The notes below the pieces were generated by a model. That model searched no databases. It was not told the DNA's origin and saw nothing but the letters and a program-made list of their open reading frames with translations. From assembly GCA_022701365.1 (NCBI GenBank), contig JAKUHH010000177.1:1116001-1180000 (forward strand): a DNA stretch of 64,000 nt, in the 5' to 3' direction. This DNA comes from Mycocentrospora acerina. Taxonomy: Eukaryota; Ascomycota; Dothideomycetes; Pleosporales. This document shows positions 32,621 to 43,908 of this stretch, piece by piece. Both the position numbers and the translations under genes were made by a program. Within the stretch, counting starts at the first letter, position 1. Each line of letters starts with the position of its first letter.

Positions 32621-35299
32621 ATGGCCTGGCAACAGCCCTCGGCCATGAATGCCGGCGGCGCAGGAGACGGCAATGCGCCGGCGGGCACAGAGTACACGCT
32701 GCAGGGTGAGGAGACCCCGTGCGGCATGTCTGGTGCATGTCAGACACGTTATTGTTGGGCACAGGACCGGGACAGGGGCTGACAGGCACGCAGGAGTTAT
32801 GCGCTTCCTCCAAATCGAATGGCACAACCACGAGCGCGCACGCAATGCCTGGGACATTGAGCGCGCCGAAATGAAGGCCAAGATTGCAAAGCAGGAGGGC
32901 GAGGTGCGGAGTGCGAAGAAGCTCAACGACCAGCTGAACAAGCACATCCGCATGCTGGAGCAGGCCCTCATGAACGAGCGGGCCAAGCAAAAGGCCGGTG
33001 GCGACGCCAAAGCCGCAGACGACAAGAAGGACTCCAAGGGCAAGAAGAGCGGCCTCAATCCCACCAAGCGTGCGTCACCTCCACCACATGTCGCCAGCAC
33101 AGATGCATATGTGAGCGTGAGCTGACCTTCTCTGCTATAGCCCAGAACAAGCACCACAACTCCTTCCTCGACGTCGACTCCGAATTCCTCGATCAGTTCG
33201 AGGTTGATCGAGACGGCCTGCGCGAGAAGTCGAAGCTCTACCTCACCAAATGTGTCGAGGAAATCACCTATCTGCTAACCCCTCCATCGCAACCGCCGCC
33301 GCAACAGCCAGGCATGCACGGGTTAGGAAATGGGGTCGGGTTTCTGAACCACGGCGACGCCTCCATGGAAGACATGTACCTCCAGCAGCACCGCCAAAAG
33401 CTGCAGTCGCACCTGCCTACTCTGCCAAACTCTTCAATGCCCAACCACCAAGCCCAGAATATCCCAACATCGTCCGACCTTCAGAATATGGCTCTTCAGT
33501 CACAGATCCACCACGCCCCTCAGATGACCCGAGACCCTTCTGGCCAACAACCCCTGCCTCAACACACTGGCGTTCCTGACTTTTTCGGCCAACAACCTAA
33601 AGTTCAGGCGCAGCAGCACTTCGCAAACGTTCCCGAAGAGCAGGTAGAGAAGGTAACACACACTTACGACAATAATGGACGCCAAGTATCTAATGCAGAT
33701 GACGGCAACACCATTCCAAACCAAGACACAGCAGACGAGTCGGAGAGCTGGAACTTCGAAGAGCCAATCACCGAGATATCTCAGGAAGCCCCGCCTAGGA
33801 GACCAGACACTGAGATGTTCCCCAGCGCTAACAGCATACCTCCAAAGTCACCACCACGAAACGCCAAGACTCGAAAACTAAGCGGAGACGTTCATAACAG
33901 GAGAGTAAGTGGCGACCTGCAGTCCAAGAATGCCCTGACACAGGCCACAAAATCGGATCCACAAAGCTTCAAAGTTCGGTTTGCGCTCCGTGGCCACCTT
34001 GACGTTGTGCGCTCTGTCATATTTACGGGAGGCGGAAGTCCAACCGAGCCAGAGATATGCACAGCAGGTGACGATGGAATGATTAAGAGGTGGGTGATAC
34101 CTGCGACCTATGCTAGCCAGCACAGCATGAACAATGACCTGGACATTGCGCCATATTGGTCACACAGAGGTCATGAGGGGGCCGTAACATCACTAGCAGC
34201 ATGCCCACCATCTGCCCACTTCTCAACGGGCGGTCGGGTGTCTGGTGACGGGTGGATCTTTTCCGGAGGCCAGGATGCCACGATCCGAGTGTGGGAGAGA
34301 GGACGTGTAGACCCCAAGGCTACGCTCGACGGCCATACCGATGCTGTTTGGACTGTTTGCGTACTACCTACAACCTCTGCTTCTGTTTTTGGAACCGATA
34401 GCAGCAACTATGGCGGTCCCGACCGGATATTACTCGCCTCAGGATCTGCTGACGGCACCATCAAAATTTGGGCTGTCAGTGCACCACCACAGCTAGTGTC
34501 GCCCCAGACAAACTCACGACGTGGCGTTGGAGGCAGTCGAAGACACTCGGTGACTTCGGGCTCAAACTTCCCATCATCACCTCAACCTAGTGTCGCTACT
34601 TCTACACCCTTCCACTATATGCTGGTACACACCATCGAACGAGCAACGCACTCTTCGCCTACGTGCATTACACCTCTGTCGCTGAACGGAGAAAATTTTG
34701 TCGTTTCATTCGCCGATGCGTCTATCCTCGTCTACGATACGCGGACCGGTGAGGAGCTCATCGGCATGGCCAGCGGCGAGACATATGACGGCACCCCAGC
34801 TACTGGTATCACCTCGGTAGTGACGACCTCGCAGCCCTTAGAGGGCGCCGCACAAGAAGGGCGTGGTGCTTCAGATGAGGAAGGAATCCATGGACCAACT
34901 GGCTCCAACAGCGGTGGTGGCCTTGAGGGTGTCATAATTAGTGGGCATGAAGACCAGTTTATCCGGTTCTTCGACGCCAACTCTGGTACGTCTATCCTTC
35001 CTATCACGCTTCTCCAGATTGAGTGCTAACTCCCACCAGGTCAATGTACATACAGTATGCTTGCCCATCCCTCAGCTATATCTTCCCTCTCCCTCAGCAA
35101 AGACGGCCGCGAAGCCGTGTCTGCTGGTCACGACGCGTCAATCCGTTTTTGGTCTCTTGACAAGCGCATCTGCACGCAGGAAATTACCGCCCACCGCATC
35201 ATGCGCGGCGAGGGCGTGTGCAGCGTCGTGTGGAGCCAGGATGGCCGACTCGTAGTTTCGGCAGGTGGGGATGGAATTGTCAAGGTCTTTGCCAGATAG
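32621..35299 (+). CDS. pro11: Striatin, STRIPAK regulatory subunit
   Basis: Exons 32621-32705, 32794-33069, 33141-34985 and 35040-35299 (introns 88, 71 and 54 bp, GT-AG) give 821 residues. Striatin is the PP2A B''' scaffold of STRIPAK, needed for cell fusion, fruiting body development and septation in filamentous fungi. The N-terminal striatin block (GVMRFLQIEWHNHERARNAW) and coiled coil to about residue 90 are intact. A Gln/Pro-rich linker follows, and from about 393 to the end come WD40 repeats (SGGQDATIRVWERG; LASGSADGTIKIWA; SAGHDASIRFWSLD; SAGGDGIVKVFA). The junction at 34985/35040 lies inside the last blades and restores them exactly. The start has a GC-rich leader. Confidence 0.94.
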
Positions 35300-36090
35300 C
35301 GTCTCTCAAGGAATCTTAGCAGCTGTCCGTGAATGTTGAAATGTGGATTGGGAATGAGGAGGACGTAGTTATTGTTTGGTGCGGTGTGAGCATTTTTTGC
35401 AGGGCATTTTGTTTTTCTTTCTCTTCTAACTGTTCTTCATAGCTGGAATGGAATGGATCGGAATGGAACATACCCCGGGTGATGACGGATTTTTCTTTTT
35501 CAAATGGACATGGTTTGTGGAGGAGTAGTAGTGGTGGTGGATTGCGAGGGATGATGCGATTATGAGAACTAGCAAATGGCAATGAGAATGGCATGATTGA
35601 TGGGAAGATTTGGGTTTTATGGGTTTCCCTTGTTCTGTGAAACTTCATCTGTAGTGTTGTTTTTTTCTTCCTTCTTTCATTCAATGTGCTATGACGTTGC
35701 TATTTATGGTTGGAGGAAAGAATTGAGGGTTTCTTTGTGGGAATATATTGAATTGCGACATTATTCTTTGATACTGTAGTTGCGTAGTTGTATGAGACGT
35801 TGGGATCGAGAGCGTTGAAGAGATATAGGATAGATATCACTGAGGGGGGGGGGGGGGGGGGAANNNNNNNNNNNNNNNNNNNNNNNNNNNNNNNNNNNNN
35901 NNNNNNNNNNNNNNNNNNNNNNNNNNNNNNNNNNNNNNNNNNNNNNNNNNNNNNNNNNNNNNNNNNNNNNNNNNNNNNNNNNNNNNNNNNNNNNNNNNNN
36001 NNNNNNNNNNNNNNNNNNNNGGGGGGGGGGGGGGGGATGGTAAGATTGAGTTCTGAATTCCTTTCTTCTTGATCCTACTTTCATTTCTTT
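35300..36090. other. Spacer with assembly gap
   Basis: Convergent 3' region between striatin and the HET gene, interrupted by a run of N. About 540 bp of AT-leaning sequence precedes it without a gene. Confidence 0.6.
35844..36036. repeat. Poly-G tract interrupted by a 157-base assembly gap
   Basis: About 18 consecutive G, then GAA-like edge bases, then N from 35864 to 36020, then 16 consecutive G. The same homopolymer on both sides indicates that the assembly broke within a long G run. On the minus strand it is poly-C. The true length is unknown. Confidence 0.9.
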
Positions 36091-38422
36091 TCAGACAATC
36101 TTAATCTTCTGGCGAGGGAGAGACGCGATGAATTTCTCAACCAACTCCTTCGATGCTTCTTGCTGGTCCCTGTGATCTTGTTCCAGAAGTGCGGCTTCGT
36201 TGATAAGAATGTTTATGAATCCTATGCGCTCATATTCTGTGTTGGAAGCTTGGCGAAGCACAATCGCTGACCAACAGTCGTCAACCCGCTGCTGCTGCTT
36301 AAGGAGCATCATCATCATCAAAGTGTCGTTTTCCTGTACTGGCCGATCGCCAGTTTTGAAATCAAAATCTGGATGAAACCCCCCGCGAGTTCCTACCAAG
36401 GGTCTCACTCCAATGGCCTTGTATGTGGAAGGAACGTCTCTGACGGTTATTTTTGGAGACTTCTCGTCGAAGCCAAATTCAAGTTTTACCTTGATCATGG
36501 GAGCCAATAGTGTGATGGAGGCGTCCTTTACTTCGCCAAGGTGTACAGGTCCAACATGAGTGAAGTAAGATCGGACACTTCAACTGAAGAGGGAGTTATG
36601 TTCGATGGCCACTCGACGCCCCCTTGGGCGGATGCCCATGACCATGTTGGTGCATGCCGCTGCGGCCGTGACCGGGGGTGTTCTCCGCGAGTACGCCAAA
36701 CAAGATCCTGAAGCAGACTATCCTTCCACATACCAGCGACGTATGTGTCATTTTTGCGAATCCGTGATAACCTCTCGACAATAGCAGCGATTGCCGGTAA
36801 TCGATCGGCCTCATAAGTCAGTTTTAGAGCCGAGTATTGACGCACTGTTTTTCTCCAAGCCTCACAAGGGTCTTCCGCAATGTAATGGAGACTACAGTCT
36901 GCCATTGTCTCATCATCGTCGCGGCCAGTAACAGATGCCATGTTTCTATCTTCCAGGCAATCTTCTGACCAGAATTTGGCCTTGCACTCCCAATATACCT
37001 GTTGTGCGCCGAAGTGGACTGTTCGAGGAGACAACCGCCTTTCCTGATATACCCAAGCTCTTGTAAGAAGTGGCCATTGTTCAAGGCAGCTGGCGAAAGA
37101 CGTTGGGAAGTGTAGTGGACATTCCTTGACGTACAGTTGTGAATTGTGTAATTTTCGTGACTTGAAACGATCGCTATACATTGAGAAGAACCCGCTTTGA
37201 GTATCACTGGAATGCGTGGCAGCTATAGTGATATGCGCATCTTCATATATGTCAGCCATAGTGGCGGCGGCTTCTTTCCAATCGGCTTCATCATCCTGGA
37301 GGATACCTTTTGATTGTTAATGAATGTGAGATACATGGTACTCGCTCTACTTACATAATGCATCAATCCAAAGATAGCAAATATTGATTCCTTCACATGT
37401 ATGAACAGCGTCTTCGAAGGTCCCCGGAAGCTCATGAATAGCTAGACCATTTCTTAACTTGTCAATCGTCGTGCCAGTAAGTTTGAGGGCGGGACCTTCT
37501 TGCCCCCAGCAATGACTAAGGCATGCATACTTGGCCTGTAAACCTAGATTCTCTTGAAGGTACACGTGACCATCTTTTATCTCAAGAATTCTTCTTGGTA
37601 GATTACTGATTTCGCGGTAATCGCAGTAGATATGATGATGCACACACTCGTTGAGCCAATAGTTGATAGATTGGAATGTCCTGTCAAAAGATGCATCTTC
37701 CAAATAACACATCTTCAACCCCCAGTTTGACCAAGGTTCAGTATTTACACCAGCCTTGTCTGAATCTGATTGCTGATCATCAGTTGTTGCCAAGAGTAGG
37801 CTGGTCGGATCAGAATTCCTTGTAATAGGATGAACATACCTGGGGCATCCAGAATCTCTATAACTGTATCGAATGATGCAGAAGTGAAGGTAGTATTAAC
37901 ATCATGCAAGGTTTCTTTAATTTTGGATGAAGATAAATTGGTCTCACAAGGTTGGGAACCACTGTTTTTTACATCACTGCCAGAGTGCGAAATGGCGCTA
38001 CCAGTGACAGAAATGGGTTCCTCGACTTGGGAGGGCTGTATATGATCTTTCAATATGAGACGGAATGTAGCCTGGTCGTTGTTTCGATATGAAAGAATTT
38101 GGACGTTGTATACATCCATAGACAATCTCCCAGTCTTGTAAGTCGTGATAGCGTCAAGAATGACCCCACAACCTTGACAGCCTTGATTAGATGCGCTTCT
38201 TAGTTTCTGTATGTCTGTCTGATGATCTAAGCGGCTCATTCCTTTCGACTGCTGTTTCGAGACGAGTGTGGTTTTCTCAAAAATCGATCCACAAGAAGAA
38301 AATTCATCTTCTTTCGAACTCATCACTTCCTCGTCAGTGTCAATGGAAGCATCAAGGTCAATGCGGTGCTCTCCGGGCTTGTCAATAGGCAGCTCAAGAG
38401 AGGGTTCCACAAAATCGAGCAT
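36091..38422 (-). CDS. Heterokaryon incompatibility (HET) domain protein
   Basis: Exons 37840-38422, 37355-37765, 36579-37306 and 36091-36525 (introns 74, 48 and 53 bp, GT-AG) sum to one frame of 718 residues. HET domains trigger cell death after non-self recognition in hyphal fusion and are remotely TIR-like. The domain is about residues 272-417: YACLSHCWG, LPGTFEDAV, YLWIDALC joined across the 48-bp intron to LQDDEADWKEAA, MADIYEDAHITIAA, LLTRAWVYQERRLS. The N-terminal region (about 1-195) is Ser/Asp-rich with a CQGCG motif. The C-terminal half carries the PTWSWASAQGGVEWP block typical of the family. All three motif sets are intact, so it looks functional. It lies beside the poly-G gap. Confidence 0.9.
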
Positions 38423-38936
38423 GACCAGTAGATAGGGCGCCAGCAATAACGTTCTTTCAGAGATGGCGGGCACTAAAACAATATAATTGATGTGGCTGGA
38501 TGAGGATGGGCATAGGTTTCTGAAACCATGTGCACAAAGAGAGAATCGCAATCACGGGTGATGCAAATTATAATGGAAGAAGGCGTCAGGTCAGGATAGT
38601 GGGGGTTTGGAAACAGGGTAGAGAGGTATGAGCAAGGCTAGATATTCCTGTCTGGCAGCATGTGGTGTTGTGAATGGAGCATGTGAGGGTCAATATAGAC
38701 CATCTATCAAAGCCACATCTTGGCAGTCGATGTGGGATTGCAGAAACGACAGGGATCCAAGGGTAAAGAATACTGAACATGGCACTAAGGATTAAGAGAA
38801 TGTGCCACACGTGACGACGACACCGGGCACACCTTTCGCCGACGCCAAGACCAATAGCTCGGCGGAAATTTTGGAAAAACTTCGAGCTCCAGCAGCACGC
38901 CAATTGCATTTCCCAAATCCAGCAAAATCGCACGCA
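38423..38936. promoter_or_regulatory. Divergent promoter region, HET gene / CBF5
   Basis: 514 bp between divergent starts. No specific site recognised. The CBF5 frame is open for about 45 codons upstream of the chosen ATG without another ATG in good agreement with the family. Confidence 0.45.
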
Positions 38937-40568
38937 ATGGCTCTCGTCCAAACCGACCCCGACGCGTACGTGATCAAGCCAGCGGCTTCTGCGCCAGCCA
39001 TCGACACCAGCGACTGGCCGCTGCTGCTCAAGAACTACAGCGACTGTATGCAGCAGCTCTCCACATAGCTCCAGGGCTCTCAGCTAACACGCATGCAGTG
39101 CACGTTCGCACCTCGCACTACACTCCCATCCCCCAAGGATGCGCGCCCCTGGCTCGCGACATTAAGTCGTACATCAGCTCGGGTGTCATCAATCTCGACA
39201 AGCCCTCGAACCCGTCCAGCCACGAAGTCGTGTCTTGGATCAAGCGCATGCTTCGGTACGCGTGACAATCGCATTCCATCAGCGAACTATGAACTAACAC
39301 GCGTACAGCGTTGAGAAGACTGGTCACAGCGGTACTCTCGACCCCAAGGTCACTGGATGTCTCATTGTCTGCATTGACCGCGCCACCCGTCTTGTGAAGT
39401 CTCAGCAGGGAGCTGGAAAGGAGTACGTGTGCGTCATTCGCCTCCACGAGAAGCTTCCCGGAGGCGAGGCTCAGTTCGCGCGCGCGCTCGAGACCCTTAC
39501 CGGTGCTCTTTTCCAACGACCACCGCTTATCTCGGCTGTCAAGCGTCAGCTGCGTATCCGAACGATCCACGAGAGCAAGCTCTACGAGTTCGACAATGAG
39601 AGACAGCTCGGTGTGTTCTGGGTGAGCTGCGAGGCCGGAACTTACATCCGTACTCTTTGCGTGCATCTCGGTCTTTTGCTTGGTGTCGGTGCGCACATGC
39701 AGGAGCTTCGCCGTGTCAGGAGTGGAGCCATGGACGAGACCAAGGACTTGGTCACCCTCCACGACGTTCTCGACGCCCAGTGGCTTCATGACAACAACCG
39801 TGACGAGTCCTACTTGCGCCACGTCATCTCTCCCCTGGAGAGTCTGTTGACGAGCTACAAGCGCATTGTTGTCAAGGACAGCTCCGTCAATGCCATCTGC
39901 TACGGCGCCAAGCTCATGCTCCCAGGTCTCCTCCGTTTCGAGAAGGGTATTGAGATTCACGAGGAGGTCGTTCTGATGACCACTAAGGGCGAGGCTATCG
40001 CACTTGCCTACGCGCAGATGTCCGCGGTCGAGATGTCTTCCTGCGACCACGGTGTCGTTGCAAAGATCAAGCGCGTCATCATGGAGCGTGACCTCTACCC
40101 TAGGAGGTGGGGCATGGGTCCTGTTGCTACCGAGAAGAAGAAGATGAAGGAGGCCGGTACGCTCGATGTAAGTTTCAACCAATCGACTTTTAAGCGCATC
40201 ACTAACACAAGCAGAAATTTGGCCGTGTCAACGAGAAGACCCCTGCCAAGTGGAATGCCGAGTACAAGGACTTCAACCGAACTGACAGCGGCGTGCCTGC
40301 GCCTTTGGCTGAGACTACCTCAACTTCTGAAGTTCTGGTTGCTCCTGCAATCCCGCCGACTGGAACCAGCTCGGGCGAGGAGGCCGAGGCAACCAAGGCA
40401 GCTGACAGCAAGAAGCGCAAGAGCCGTGGCGATGAGGACGACGAGTCGCCTGAGGACAAGGCCGAGCGCAAGCGCAAGAAGAAGGAGGAGAAGGCTGCCA
40501 AGAAGGAAAAGAAGGAGAAGAAGGAGAAGAGGAAGAGCAAGGCCGCCGACAGCGACGACTCGGACTGA
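38937..40568 (+). CDS. CBF5: H/ACA snoRNP pseudouridine synthase CBF5 (dyskerin)
   Basis: Exons 38937-39045, 39099-39255, 39309-40167 and 40215-40568 (introns 53, 53 and 47 bp) give 492 residues. It is the catalytic subunit of H/ACA snoRNPs, isomerising uridines in rRNA and snRNA. Support: DKPSNPSSHEVVSWIKR, the catalytic loop GHSGTLDPKVTG with its Asp near residue 97, the TruB-fold block VSCEAGTYIRTLCVHLG, a PUA domain about 280-360 (VMERDLYPRRWGMG), and a C-terminal Lys/Glu tail (KKEEKAAKKEKKEKK) like the KKE/D tail of yeast Cbf5. The junctions rejoin NYSDLHVRTSHYTPIP and MLRVEKTGHSG exactly. The short introns leave no room for an intronic snoRNA. Confidence 0.97.
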
Positions 40569-41125
40569 GCGTCTCTGTCGTAAACGAATGCGAACTTCCA
40601 CCAGCGAACAACACTACAGCTTTGTTGATTGTACCGCCGCTGTACACGTCCATTGCGTCCATGTGGCGGATGTTTCATTGTCTTGGATACCTACTCCTCA
40701 GTGTAGCATACGGAAAAGAGCGTGTAAAAACTGGCGTTATGGGAATGGCATGGGGGAGTTTGGCGCGTCAAAGCTTCTGTGACCAGGGTGGACGACTACG
40801 TGTAGCAATGCGACATGGGTTATTTTTGTTCATGTTGACGCGGTTCTCGAAATATTACTTGTGGCTTTGCTGGATCTGAAACAATAGGAAATGTTCAAAA
40901 CACTACCTCTGAGACTCTTGTTATCGTGAATGCACTGCGTGTTGGCGAAGCTTCTCGAAGCTTCCATGTCTGACGTCTTTGTGGCCCGCGCGCCAACGGT
41001 GTGGGGAGACATGCATTCGAGCCTGACGATAAAAGCAGCTGCATGCTTTTGCACCACTCAAGCCACTGCAGAAACACTTAACCAGCACACGAGATACCCA
41101 TTTCCTTTTAATTTCGGCCTTCATA
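40569..41125. other. Tandem intergenic region CBF5 to DnaJ
   Basis: 557 bp. GTGTGG-containing and CTTCTCGAAGCTTC-like sequence near 40950 could act as a heat-shock element (nGAAn inverted repeats) for the downstream chaperone gene, but this is inference. No gene seen. Confidence 0.45.
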
Positions 41126-42490
41126 ATGGTCAAAGAAACGCAGCTCTACGACTCGTTAGGTACGTGTACCCTTGAAGCCCAGCGCCAGCATACCCCTCTC
41201 TCTGCCCAGATTGCTGCAACACCCCACGGGTACCTACATGTACCGACATGTGCTAACACTGGTTTACAGGAGTCTCGGCTTCCGCGACGCAAGATGAAAT
41301 CAAAAAAGCCTATCGCAAGGCGGCGCTGAAGTGGCATCCCGACAAGAACAAGGACAACCCACAGGCCTCGGAGAAGTTCAAAGGTGAGGCTGCTCAAGCC
41401 CTTCCAAGTTGATGTACATGATGCTGACGCGAATCACACAGAATGCTCCCAAGCCTACGAAATCCTCTCTGATCCCGAGAAGCGCAAGACATACGACCAG
41501 TACGGCCTCGAGTTTATACTGCGCGGTGGCGTCCCTCCGCCAGAGGGGGCAAGCGGCGGTGCAGGAGGAACCCCCTTCGAAGCTGGCGGCGGCTTCCCGT
41601 TTGCAGGCGCAGGCGGCGGAGGTATGCCAGGCGGCGCGCGATCGTTCCACTTCTCGAGCAACGGTGGCAGCAACGGCTTCCACTTTTCGAACGCGGATGA
41701 TATCTTCTCGGAATTCCTGCGCGGTGGAGGAGGTGGTATGGGTGGCGGCGGCGGCGGAGGCGGCGATGATGACGAATTTGGCTTCGGTGGCTTTGGCATG
41801 GGCGGTATGCCAGGAGGCATGGGTGGAACACCTCGGTCAAAGGGTGGAAGGGCTCCTGGTGGAGGGAGATTTGCGGGTAACAGAAGAGCGCCAGAACCTG
41901 AAGTCACCGTGGTCGAGAAGCCATTGGCCGTCTCCCTCGAGGAGCTCTTCAACGGCACAACGAAGAAGCTAAAGATCAAGCGCAAGACATACGACCAAGC
42001 GACCGGCAAGCAAAGCACACAAGACCGGATTCTGGAGGTCCCAATTAAAAAGGGCCTGAAGGCTGGCAGCAAAATTAAATTCTCAGATGTCGGCGATCAG
42101 GTCGAAGGTGGAACACAAGATCTTCACTTCATCATCTCAGAGGTAAGCCCACCACACATTCCTTTTACTCAATTCAAACTAACAACATTTCCATAGAAAT
42201 CACATCCACTCTTCACTCGCGAAGGCGACGACATCAAGCGCACCATCGAAATCGATCTCAAAGAAGCACTGACCGGCTGGCGACGAACCGTACAAACTAT
42301 CGACGGCAAACAACTCAGCGTTGGCAGCGGCGGACCTTCAGGACCCACCTGGACAGAGCGCTATCCCAACCTCGGTATGCCGAAGAGCAAGAAGCCCAAC
42401 GAACGCGGTGACTTCATTGTTGGAGTTAACATCAAATTCCCGACAAGCTTGACAAGCGACCAGAAAGAGAAGCTTAAGCAGATTCTCTGA
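41126..42490 (+). CDS. SIS1: SIS1-type (class B) DnaJ/Hsp40 chaperone
   Basis: Exons 41126-41159, 41270-41383, 41442-42142 and 42197-42490 (introns 110, 58 and 54 bp) give 380 residues. It is an Hsp70 co-chaperone of cytosol and nucleus. The J domain (about 5-70) has KWHPDKNKDN with the HPD triad and ECSQAYEILSDPEKR. A long Gly/Phe then Gly/Met region (about 75-200) carries GFHFSNADDIFSEFLRGG, typical of Sis1/DNAJB1. C-terminal substrate-binding domains follow from about 205 (VEKPLAVSLEELFNGTTKKL; ILEVPIKKGLKAG). There is no Cys-rich zinc domain, so it is class B, not Ydj1-like. Exon 1 is only 34 nt. Confidence 0.95.
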
Positions 42491-43311
42491 GCGACCGTGT
42501 CAGCCGTGACAAACAACGCCACGGACGTTGAATCACTATTTTTGTCGATCTTATGATGTTGCATCTCTGCAGCGTCTTGAAGATCATTTTTCGTTTCCTG
42601 CATATACTTTGGGTTTGTCCTGATATTTTTCCGCGCTCAGGTGAGCGAACGGCGTTGGCGGAGCCCAGAGCATCAAACGATGCCAATTTGAACTGTCACA
42701 TTTTGATAATCATTCCAAACAAACGAATCGAATAAGGGAGAGGAGAACCTGTTCACAAATGACGGGCGCACAAGCAAGGAGGGAACAGTAAAGAAAAACG
42801 AAATGACGAATCCACGATTAGAATAATGACGAAATGAAGAAGTTTTTCTCACAACATGCTGTCTACATATAAGACTTTTGTTCCAAGTGCTAATTCGTGC
42901 GTTTTTATCCTATTGCCTGTCAGCGCCACTGACATTCCCTAGACGGATTCTATGAGACTGTTGTGACACGCATGTCGCATCAGCCCTGCGGGCATGATGG
43001 AACAACAAACATTTGTTCAATGATAGAGCTTGATATTTCCATATTTCTAGTGACATGTCGGTATTAATTAAGGCACGTTTGATAGCCACTGCACCATAAT
43101 TCTGAGGCATCGAAATTACATTGCCATGGTAATTGGGTGGAACTATAAAGAGATGTCGTTATGCCAACCACAGTTGTAGTCACTTTTATTATCTGATATG
43201 CTGTACTTGTAGACTCATTATCCATCTAATTCGCACATTGATTTATTTACCACTCCGTTGAGTGAGGAGAATACTACATCATCTAATCTACTCTTCCTGC
43301 AATATTCTACA
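42491..43311. other. Spacer DnaJ to small secreted protein
   Basis: 821 bp, AT-rich compared with flanking genes, without a recognisable gene. It would contain the promoter of the small secreted protein. Confidence 0.5.
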
Positions 43312-43782
43312 ATGCACTTCCTCCTAACTACCCTCCTCCTATCGATCCCCCTCACACTCGCCCTCCCCCAACAAATCGTCTCCGGAAACGAAGTAACCTC
43401 GACAAAATGTCTCGACCCATCAATGTCCGTTCACTATCTCCCCCACCCATCCCATCCCATCCCACTACACCCCACTAACCCTATCCAAAGCAAATTCGAC
43501 AAACACTCCACCAACGTCGCCCTCCTCCAAATATGCAACGGCATCGCCGGCTCGATCCAAAAATGCAACGGAAACCCCGCTTCTACGACAGGCCAGTCTG
43601 GAACGAGTAAATTCACGCTTACTGCGACGCAGCAGGGGAGCACGATCAATGTGTCCAAGGGGCGGTGGGAGAGGTGTGTGAAAGCGGCCATGTTGACGTG
43701 TCCCGGGGGGAGCTTTGAGATTGTGTGTCTCGGTGGGGCGACGCCAGGCGGGGATGTGGGGTTTAGTCTTGGGGAGGCGTAA
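43312..43782 (+). CDS. Small secreted cysteine-containing protein (effector candidate)
   Basis: Exons 43312-43424 and 43491-43782 around a 66-bp GT-AG intron (branch CACTAACC) give 134 residues. Residues 1-17 or so form a signal peptide (MHFLLTTLLLSIPLTLA), and the mature protein of about 115 residues has six Cys (CLDPS, ICNG, QKCNG, ERCVK, LTCPG, IVCLG). Small size, signal peptide and paired cysteines fit a secreted effector-like or cell-surface protein. I recognise no named family. The intron is a multiple of three without stops, so an unspliced reading would insert a His/Pro-rich segment; the strong branch and acceptor favour splicing. The neighbours are housekeeping genes. Confidence 0.75.
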   Translation: MHFLLTTLLLSIPLTLALPQQIVSGNEVTSTKCLDPSMSVHYLPHPSHPIPLHPTNPIQSKFDKHSTNVALLQICNGIAGSIQKCNGNPASTTGQSGTSKFTLTATQQGSTINVSKGRWERCVKAAMLTCPGGSFEIVCLGGATPGGDVGFSLGEA

Positions 43783-43908
43783 AGGGAGAGAAAGAGGAGA
43801 AAAAGTGGAGTGGATTGAATTGAATTGAGTCTGAATTTGGGTTGAATTGATCAAAGTGAGATATCTATGAGGGTATCTAAATGGAAGGGGTGTACATATA
43901 CAAGGTGC

